From Deltaproteobacteria bacterium (GTDB lineage Bacteria; Desulfobacterota; UBA8473), in the NCBI GenBank assembly GCA_030643245.1, contig DAOWME010000069.1:1-11824 (forward strand): a stretch of DNA of 11,824 nt, written 5' to 3'. Under the pieces are notes generated by a model that worked only from the letters and a program-made list of their open reading frames with translations, was not told the DNA's origin and made no database searches. Positions 6,519 through 11,824 of this stretch are shown piece after piece. The translations under genes and the position numbers were made by a program. Each line of letters begins with the position of its first letter. Position 1 is the first letter of the stretch.

Positions 6519-8204
6519 TCAATTTAAAAATGCCGCGATCTGGGCATTGATCTGCTGATCTGTAAAGGAATTGATGCTCAAGGCATGTTGATAGCAGGTT
6601 GCCGCACACACGCCACACCCCTTGCAGGAAACGTCTATCACATGAACCTTTCTTCCTTTTTCTGTGTCTCTCACCTCAAGGGCGCTGTATGGGCAGAGGG
6701 CAACGCAAAGGCCGCATCCCCTGCAGGCATCTTCGTCAGCCAGGACGGAAATAATCGGCTCTACGACGACAAAGCCCTTAGATAAAGGGATGGAGGCGCG
6801 AGATGCCGCGCCCAGACCCTGAGCCACTGTCTCACGGATATTGGCCGGAAAACGTGCGCTGCCGCATAGAAAAACGCCGTCGGTTGCAAAGTCGAGAGGC
6901 CTTAACTTGACATGCCCTTCGAGGAAAAATCCGTTCTCATCTACCGGTACTGTGAGAATTTTAGACGTTACATCTGCGTCCTCCTGGGGGACAACAGGCG
7001 TGGACAGGACAACGAGGTCTGCAAGCAGGTCCATTTCGCGGCCAAGCAAGGAATGGAATACGCTGACCTTACCTTCTTCTACACGGGGCGGCCTGGCAGG
7101 GTCGTATTTTATGAAACGGACACCCTTTACCTTGGAATCCCTGAACATCTCCTCATTCTCAACACCATACATCTGCATATCCCGGTATAGGATGGAAACC
7201 TTTGCGTCCGGGTTTTGTTCGGTTATTAAGATAGCGTTTTTCACGGCCGTTTGGCAGCAAATTCTGGCACAGTAAGGTCTTTCTTCATTACGGCTTCCCA
7301 CGCATTGAATCATGACGATGTTTTTCACGGCAGGGTCCAACCCCCTCCCAAGGACTTCTTCAACCTCAAGCTGGGTAATGACCCTCCGGCCATCATAGCC
7401 GTAAAGGCCTTCCGGGACGAACAGTCTTCCGCCTGTGGCCACGATGATGACACCTATGTCAACCTTCTCGTTGCCTGACTTTGTTTCAATATCCACCTCA
7501 TAATTGCCTATGAACCCATCGACATCGGTAACCGTTGCCCTGGTAAAAACAGTGATGTTGGGATGGTCGGTAATGGTTTCTATCTTTTCCTTAACCATGT
7601 CGCCGGCATCTGTCATGGTAGGCCCCAGCATGTTCAGCCGGTTCAACATGCCGCCGAGTCTTTCTTCCTTTTCAACCAGGACCACTTCATACCCGCGATC
7701 TCCAAGGGCGATGGAAGCCGTCATGCCGGCTATCCCGCCTCCTATCACAAGGGCGCGGGCAGCATGAACCTCGGAGATAATGGGTTCCTGAGGTTCCAGA
7801 AGGGCGGCCTTTGCCACACCCATACGTATCAGGTCTTTTGCCTTGGAAGTTCCTTTCTCCCGTTCCCGCATATGCACCCAGGAACACTGGTCTCTGATGT
7901 TGACCATCTCGAAGAGATAAGGGTTTAGCCCTGCTTCAGCACATGAGCTGCGAAAGAGGGGTTCATGGGTTCTTGGTGTGCAGGAAGCCACCACAACACG
8001 ATTGAGGTTTTGCTCGTCTATGGCGTTTTTGATCTCGTTGATGCCTCCCTCCGAGCATGTATAGAGATTTCTCACCACAAAAGCCACGTTCGGCAGGGTT
8101 TTGGCAAAAGCCTCCAGTTCTTCCACATCCAGATATCCGGCAATATTGGATCCGCAATGGCATATAAATACTCCGATCCTGATATTTTCTCTTTTATCAG
8201 GCAA
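6519..8204 (-). CDS. hdrA: HdrA-like flavoprotein with N-terminal domain and C-terminal 2x(4Fe-4S) ferredoxin
   Basis: 561 residues beginning at TTG 8204, which overlaps the end of the upstream hdrA by 8 nt and has AAGGAG about 7 nt before it. Residues 1-140 are the HdrA N-terminal domain (FICHCGSNIAG, LYTCSEGG at C50, VASCTPRTH at C75). FAD-binding loop GGGIAGMTASI lies at 155-165, followed by the thioredoxin-reductase-like body with IQCVGSR (C301) and YCARICC (C312, C316, C317). The C-terminus is a ferredoxin with C494/497/500/504 and C527/530/533/537. HdrA is the flavin-based electron-bifurcating subunit of soluble heterodisulfide reductase. This copy lacks the internal Fe-S insert of the first hdrA, while the first lacks this ferredoxin, so the two may divide the functions of one canonical HdrA. 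Stop is TGA at 6519-6521; what follows has no HdrA-like coding, so I read it as a true stop. Confidence 0.92.
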   Translation of the reverse strand: MPDKRENIRIGVFICHCGSNIAGYLDVEELEAFAKTLPNVAFVVRNLYTCSEGGINEIKNAIDEQNLNRVVVASCTPRTHEPLFRSSCAEAGLNPYLFEMVNIRDQCSWVHMREREKGTSKAKDLIRMGVAKAALLEPQEPIISEVHAARALVIGGGIAGMTASIALGDRGYEVVLVEKEERLGGMLNRLNMLGPTMTDAGDMVKEKIETITDHPNITVFTRATVTDVDGFIGNYEVDIETKSGNEKVDIGVIIVATGGRLFVPEGLYGYDGRRVITQLEVEEVLGRGLDPAVKNIVMIQCVGSRNEERPYCARICCQTAVKNAILITEQNPDAKVSILYRDMQMYGVENEEMFRDSKVKGVRFIKYDPARPPRVEEGKVSVFHSLLGREMDLLADLVVLSTPVVPQEDADVTSKILTVPVDENGFFLEGHVKLRPLDFATDGVFLCGSARFPANIRETVAQGLGAASRASIPLSKGFVVVEPIISVLADEDACRGCGLCVALCPYSALEVRDTEKGRKVHVIDVSCKGCGVCAATCYQHALSINSFTDQQINAQIAAFLN

Positions 8205-9738
8205 CGGCCTTCTCCTTCTTTAAGTCCGATTGAAAAACTACCTCGGCCGCACGTTCAGAAGCGCTTGAGGCCTGGGACACAGATTCGGGCACGTCCAAGG
8301 GCGCCACGCTGCAGCCGCAGACAAAGATCCCGGGAGTTGTCGTGTCAACCGGAGAGAGAGGGTCTGTCTTCACAAAGTCATACCGGTCGAGTTCTATCCC
8401 GAGAAGATTTGCCGTTTCGATGGTGCCTCTGCCAGGGGCACAAGCCGTGGCCAGGATCACCATGTCGAACTCCTCGCTCTTTACCCTTCTCTCACGCGTG
8501 TCTTCATAAGTCACGACAGGGTTATTGTCAGGGCCCTCCATTATTTCCGCAACCCGTCCGCGGATATATGTGATGTTGGAATTGTTGCCGCCCCTTATCT
8601 TATATTGCTCAAACCCTTTTCCAACAGCGCGTATATCCATGCCGAAGATCGTAGAGGTCGTCTCAGTCTCGTGTTCGTGTGCGATAATGGCCTCCTTGAT
8701 CGAGTGCATGCAGCAATAACCGGAGCAAAACGGATAGAAGCGGAAATCCCTGGAACCAACGCACTGTATAAAGGCGAGCCTTTTGGCAACAGTAAAACCT
8801 TCGGCCTTCTTTTTGATGGGCTCAATGGTCTCTAGAATGGCCAAGTGCTCCGCATACTTGTCTGCCCATCTCTTCCGGTCTTTGTCATCCTTATATTCAC
8901 CGTCTTGATACTTCTTGGAGAACGCAGAAGAACTCTCTACATATTTATCTTCAAATTTGGTGATAGCCCTCTGTAATCTCCCTGCCTTCTTTTCAAGCGC
9001 TTCGATCTCAGCTTCCACTGCGAGGTCGGAAGGTCTACCCGCATGGCCGGCAGTGGGACCACTGGCGCTCAGAAGCCTTTCAAACTCTATGGATGTAACC
9101 ACGTTGGGGATCTCTTTATATCGATATTCGAAAATCTGTGACGGGTCAAATACGTCGTAACCGGTGGCAACGATGATGGCCCCAACCCCGATTTCCACCA
9201 GCCTGTCCTTCTGGTCGAAATTGATGGCCTCAGCCAGGCAGGTCTTAGCGCAGACACCGCATTTCTTTCCCTTCAATTGACGACAGTGTTCAGGGTCGAT
9301 GGTGTGGGTTGAGGGAATGCCCTGGGCAAACCAACTGTATATGGCCTTACGGTCTCCCAGTCCTACATTAAATGCATCGGGAACTACGGTAGGACACTTT
9401 TCCTTGCACGCACCACAACCTGTGCACTTGTCCTCCTCAACGTAACGTGCCTTCCTGCGAACCGTGACCTTGAAATCTCCGGACCGGCCTTCCAGCTTCT
9501 CGACTTCGCTGTAAGCCAAAAGATCAATGTTGGGATGTCGACCGACATCCAGCATCTTGGGCGAGAGTATTCAGATGGCACAATCATTGGTGGGAAACGT
9601 CTTGTCCAGCTGGGCCATCTTCCCGCCAATACTAGGCAACCGTTCTACCAGATGGACATTAACCCCCATGTCTGCAAGATCCAATGAGGCCTGTATTCCC
9701 GCAATTCCGCCCCCGATCACGAGCACATCCTTGGGCAT
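8197..9738 (-). CDS. hdrA: HdrA-like flavoprotein, selenocysteine form, with charged helical insert
   Basis: Read from ATG 9738 (TAGGAG 8 nt upstream) through the in-frame TGA at 9571-9573, this is 513 residues. Residues 1-33 are the FAD loop GGGIAGIQASLDLADMGVN. Residues 38-61 read GGKMAQLDKTFPTNDC then AI-U-ILSPK, matching the HdrA motif NDCxxCIL(A/S)PK with Sec56 in place of Cys. Two 4Fe-4S motifs follow (C105/108/111/115 and C152/160/163/167), then the Rossmann body with IQCVGSR (C326), C338 and CC 342-343, and VCGC near the end. Residues ~238-318 are an extra, charged, helical stretch placed between RPSD and the IQCVGSR strand. Sec-containing HdrA is known in methanogens and deltaproteobacteria. 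Ends TGA TAA. Annotated from ATG 9555 it would be a 452-residue protein without FAD loop. Confidence 0.92.
9533..9573 (-). promoter_or_regulatory. Bacterial SECIS element of hdrA (UGA plus hairpin)
   Basis: On the minus strand the TGA at 9573-9571 is followed by 27 nt and then the 4-nt loop GGTC, closed by the perfect 7-bp stem GGATGTC/GACATCC (9550-9544 with 9539-9533). The loop starts with G and contains GGU, as in the E. coli fdhF SECIS. Stem length, loop and spacing all fit the bacterial SECIS model. Confidence 0.85.
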
Positions 9739-9765
9739 ATGAATATCTCCTATCCGGAAATTTTG

Positions 9766-9816
9766 AAACTCAATTATGAGTTACAAACGGCTTAAAGGCA
9801 TAATTCAAATGAGTTT
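9766..9816 (-). repeat. Bulged inverted repeat in the hdrCB-hdrA gap
   Basis: Plus-strand aaactcaattatg (9766-9778) pairs with cataat (9799-9804) and tgagttt (9810-9816), leaving a 5-nt bulge and a 20-nt loop. It sits in the only sizeable gap inside the operon (92 bp, 9739-9830). There is no T run after it. It could be an mRNA processing or stability hairpin or an operator; the sequence does not decide. Confidence 0.4.
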
Positions 9817-9830
9817 TAAAATTTCTGCTA

Positions 9831-10982
9831 TCAGATCATCTTTTCTACTATTATATCGGTGATGTCCCTTATGCCGATCTTGACATCTGAATTGTACTTG
9901 GCACAATTCAGATGGATATCACATTTAGGACAGGCCGTTATAAGGGTATCCGCTCCCGTATCCTCTGCCTCCTTCAGCCTGTCCATCTGAATCCGCTTCG
10001 AGCAAGTGGAGCAATTGACCCACCCGCTTGTACCACAGCATATGGCATCGGCCCTGTTTCTTTGCATCTCTACGAGTTCTATCCCCGGGATACCGGAGAG
10101 TATCTCCCTCGGTTCTTCGTATATCTTGGCAATCCTTCCCAGAGAGCAGGGGTCGTGAAAAGTAACTTTTCGGGGGACATCCGAGTTGTCTTCAACAAAG
10201 TTTAACTGCCCCCGTCCTAACTCATCTCGGAGGAGTTGATACAGGTGAACCACCTCGAGGTCTTGTTCGCCGAAATATAAAGGATAATCCCGTTTCAGTG
10301 TCATGTATCCTTCGGGGCAGACACAGATTACCTTCTTTGCCCCACTATCCTTTATGGTCCTTATATTAAGTTCAGCCAACCTCTTAAACCCGTCCAAATC
10401 CCCATTCCATAAGAGATCATGCCCGCAGCACCTCTCATCATTACTGACAACCGGTTCAATCCCAATCTTATTGAGTATCCTCACGGTATTTACGGCTCTT
10501 TCAAGGGGGTTAACACCAACATCACAATACCCTTCATTACCAAAGACGAGTTCAAAGTAAGGCAGACATCCAACGAAATAGAAATACTCACCCTTCTCTG
10601 CAACACGGAGATCATCGGTTATCCATGATAGCCTGTCCTGCTTAAGGTTCATGGTCTGAAGCTCCATTACGGTATTGAGTATCCCATCATGGGCTGCAAT
10701 GCCCTCCTGCCTCAGTTTTTTGGCTTCTATCCTCATATCTTTCACGAAATTGAGATAGTCCACGCCGGCAGGACAACGGTTTGTGCACCTTGCACAAGTT
10801 AAACAGGACCAGAGTTCTTTATCCTTGAGAATCTCATCCCCAAAACCAAGGAGGGCCTTTTCCACCAGAAGTCTCGGAGAAAAGGAGGGTAAAATCCTGG
10901 CTACAGGGCAACTCGATGTACACACGCCACATCCCAGACAGTAATACGCCTTTGTTTCTCGTATGATATCTTCCAAATTCAT
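9831..10982 (-). CDS. HdrC-HdrB fusion (heterodisulfide-reductase-like CCG protein)
   Basis: 383 residues. Residues 15-25 and 60-70 are two classical 4Fe-4S motifs (C15/18/21/25 and C60/63/66/70) as in HdrC or GlpC. Residues ~130-383 are HdrB-like with two CCG domains. The second is complete (C279, C315-C316, CPKC 351-354). In the first (C139, C185-C186), the final CPxC is CPEG (222-225), so one usual ligand is Gly, though C220 is close by. HdrB carries the catalytic non-cubane clusters that cleave disulfides in methanogens; in bacteria the physiological acceptor is usually unknown. The fusion resembles HdrD/GlpC-type proteins without the membrane partner. ATG at 10982 overlaps the upstream mvhD stop as ATGA. 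Ends TGA TAG. Confidence 0.92.
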   Translation of the reverse strand: MNLEDIIRETKAYYCLGCGVCTSSCPVARILPSFSPRLLVEKALLGFGDEILKDKELWSCLTCARCTNRCPAGVDYLNFVKDMRIEAKKLRQEGIAAHDGILNTVMELQTMNLKQDRLSWITDDLRVAEKGEYFYFVGCLPYFELVFGNEGYCDVGVNPLERAVNTVRILNKIGIEPVVSNDERCCGHDLLWNGDLDGFKRLAELNIRTIKDSGAKKVICVCPEGYMTLKRDYPLYFGEQDLEVVHLYQLLRDELGRGQLNFVEDNSDVPRKVTFHDPCSLGRIAKIYEEPREILSGIPGIELVEMQRNRADAICCGTSGWVNCSTCSKRIQMDRLKEAEDTGADTLITACPKCDIHLNCAKYNSDVKIGIRDITDIIVEKMI

Positions 10983-11398
10983 CCTTGAGATTCCCCTGAG
11001 AGAGGCCCGATCTCCCTAATATGGTCAGTAAATTCCGTTACGACTTGAGCAAACCTACTCCCCTCAGAAGCCGAAACCCACTCCAGACGAAGCCGCTCTC
11101 TTCCGATACCGAGCAGGTCTACTAATTTCCAGGTTGTCTCCATGATCTTTTCACACTTTAAGTTCCCCGATATGTAGTGACAATCTCCCGGATGACATCC
11201 TGCAACCAGAACCCCATCCGCACCATCCTGGAAGGCCTTTAATACAAAGGCAGGGGTAACCCTCCCTGTGCACATTACCCTGATTAACTTTATGTTCGGA
11301 GGATACTTGATCCTTGATGTGCCGGCCAGGTCAGCCCCGGCATAGGAACACCAGTTACATGCAAAACCCACTATAATCGGTTCGAATCCTTCACCCAT
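10979..11398 (-). CDS. mvhD: MvhD/FrhD-type 2Fe-2S subunit, cysteine form
   Basis: 139 residues, the normal size for the family. ATG at 11398 has AAGGA about 8 nt upstream. It shows the conserved set C14-N-W-C17-S-Y-AGADLAG, RVMCTGR (C43) and GCHPGDC (C68, C73). In methanogens MvhD links hydrogenase MvhAG to HdrA through a 2Fe-2S cluster; in sulfate reducers it is common in Hdr clusters without hydrogenase. First gene of the operon; its stop overlaps the next start (ATGA), so the two are coupled. It lacks the winged-helix tail of the second copy at 5726-6499 and has Cys where that copy has Sec. Confidence 0.95.
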   Translation of the reverse strand: MGEGFEPIIVGFACNWCSYAGADLAGTSRIKYPPNIKLIRVMCTGRVTPAFVLKAFQDGADGVLVAGCHPGDCHYISGNLKCEKIMETTWKLVDLLGIGRERLRLEWVSASEGSRFAQVVTEFTDHIREIGPLSGESQG

Positions 11399-11422
11399 TC
11401 AACAGTCCTTGTTCATCAGTTG

Positions 11423-11475
11423 AGCTTATAAGCTGTTAAAATGGAACTCTTTTTTTACTTAACAGCTTATAAGCT
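11423..11475. repeat. 17-bp perfect inverted repeat just upstream of the operon
   Basis: agcttataagctgttaa (11423-11439) is repeated in inverse at 11459-11475, with a 19-nt spacer. The outer 12 bases of each arm (agcttataagct) are themselves palindromic. The left arm lies 25 bp from the first start codon, inside the probable leader or promoter, so an operator or leader-hairpin role is possible. On the plus strand the spacer contains seven or more T. Confidence 0.85.
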
Positions 11476-11657
11476 TATTGCTAATGCGAATTAAGAGTTA
11501 AGAATGAAAATTTAAGAGTTTCGTTTGCCTCTAATTACTAAGCTGGTAACTTGTAACTGTTCACAGGGGTCAGTTATAATTTCAAGCGTAGCGACAAATG
11601 GTAAAAAATTCCCCTTTGGACAAAATGATAAAAACAGATAAAACGATTATCAAGGCC

Positions 11658-11682
11658 AATTCTTAATTCTTAATTCTTAATT
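11658..11682. repeat. Short tandem repeat (aattctt)3
   Basis: Three perfect copies of aattctt (11658-11678) followed by aatt. Related degenerate stretches on the opposite sense (aattaagagttaagaa) occur near 11489-11504. No function evident. Confidence 0.85.
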
Positions 11683-11719
11683 GGGCATCTTTCATTTATC
11701 AGTTTACACTTTTTCAATT

Positions 11720-11799
11720 CTGGATTCCCGCCTTCGCGGGAATGACAATAAAGAAATAGTGCATAAAGTTCCGTCTTTCCCGCGAAGGCGGGAATCCAG
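11720..11799. repeat. REP-like palindrome pair in inverted orientation
   Basis: A 23-bp sequence (ctggattcccgccttcgcgg and next 3 bases, 11720-11742) recurs in perfect inverse at 11777-11799, 34 bp apart. Each arm also folds by itself: attcccgc/gcgggaat with a 4-nt loop. The core tcccgcgaaggcgggaatcc is a widespread interspersed palindrome in proteobacterial genomes, of the REP/BIME type. It may be a mobile non-autonomous repeat or a transcription-stopping structure. Confidence 0.85.
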
Positions 11800-11824
11800 T
11801 CGGGAAACGAAAAAAAATGAATTA

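Larger units (their letters stand above)
11399..11824. other. Gene-free, AT-rich, repeat-rich region upstream of the operon
   Basis: No open frame with coding character, tRNA or rRNA is visible in these 426 bp. The region holds the inverted repeat at 11423-11475, the tandem repeat at 11658-11682 and the palindrome pair at 11720-11799, listed separately. The promoter of the minus-strand operon should lie near its left end, but no -35/-10 pair is good enough to call. Confidence 0.7.

Noticed and set aside
6519..6521. TGA at the end of the second hdrA as another Sec codon
   Set aside because: The frame after it shows no HdrA-like sequence, and the ferredoxin domain before it is complete. The region also contains the ribosome-binding site of the next gene.
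8197..9555. hdrA starting at ATG 9555 as a 452-residue protein
   Set aside because: It would lack the FAD-binding loop and has no ribosome-binding site; the HdrA-like frame continues upstream through the TGA to ATG 9738 with a TAGGAG.
9831..9833. TGA ending hdrCB as a Sec codon
   Set aside because: It is followed at once by TAG, and the protein has already reached its normal C-terminus.
11399..11460. Operon promoter with TATAAG inside the palindrome as -10
   Set aside because: No acceptable -35 at the right distance; the TATAAG is part of the repeated palindrome and so not independent evidence.
11658..11799. CRISPR array
   Set aside because: The repeats are a short tandem and a single inverted pair; there are no regularly spaced direct repeats with unique spacers.

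Overview
The window looks like a piece of an anaerobic, selenocysteine-using bacterial genome, most plausibly a Desulfobacterota (deltaproteobacterial) sulfate reducer or syntroph. This is an inference from gene content: a heterodisulfide-reductase-like (Hdr) and MvhD electron-transfer cluster, an OmpA protein with thrombospondin type 3 repeats, and the paired TIGR03545/TIGR03546 families found in outer-membrane bacteria. No rRNA or tRNA gene is visible.

Layout: (1) 1-494, plus strand, is the 3' end of an OmpA-family lipid-anchored or periplasmic peptidoglycan-binding protein. (2) 609-758, minus strand, is a 49-residue remnant of the C-terminus of an M48 metallopeptidase. It is directly in frame behind the stop codon of the next gene. 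(3) 759-3065, minus strand, holds the membrane-protein pair TIGR03546-TIGR03545. (4) 3090-3119 is a strong intrinsic terminator for the long operon upstream. (5) 3229-11398, minus strand, is a seven-gene operon with short gaps or overlaps. In transcription order it reads mvhD (Cys form), hdrC-hdrB fusion, hdrA (Sec form), a second hdrA with C-terminal ferredoxin, mvhD (Sec form) with a winged-helix tail, an HdrA/GltD-like NAD(P)H oxidoreductase, and a small Fe-S/HdrA-like protein. (6) 11399-11824 is a gene-free, AT-rich leader full of inverted and tandem repeats, including a REP-like palindrome pair.

The main result is that two genes in the operon are normally read as truncated because of in-frame TGA codons. 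Reading through TGA at 9571-9573 restores the conserved HdrA motif NDCxxC-ILSPK with Sec in place of the second Cys. It also restores the whole N-terminal FAD-binding region and a good ATG/ribosome-binding site. Reading through TGA at 6452-6454 restores the MvhD motif CxWC-x-Y with Sec in place of Cys, again with a good ribosome-binding site. Each TGA is followed, exactly 27 nt later, by the G-first apical loop of a small hairpin, the geometry expected of a bacterial SECIS element. The other mvhD in the same operon has an ordinary Cys at the same position.

Together the genes suggest a soluble flavin-based electron-bifurcating or confurcating complex. HdrA-type flavoproteins would be the bifurcating centre, HdrCB the disulfide or other low-potential/thiol partner site, MvhD the 2Fe-2S adaptor, and the GltD-like flavoprotein the probable NAD(P)H module in place of a hydrogenase or Flx/formate dehydrogenase, none of which is seen here. 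The physiological substrate cannot be told from the sequence.
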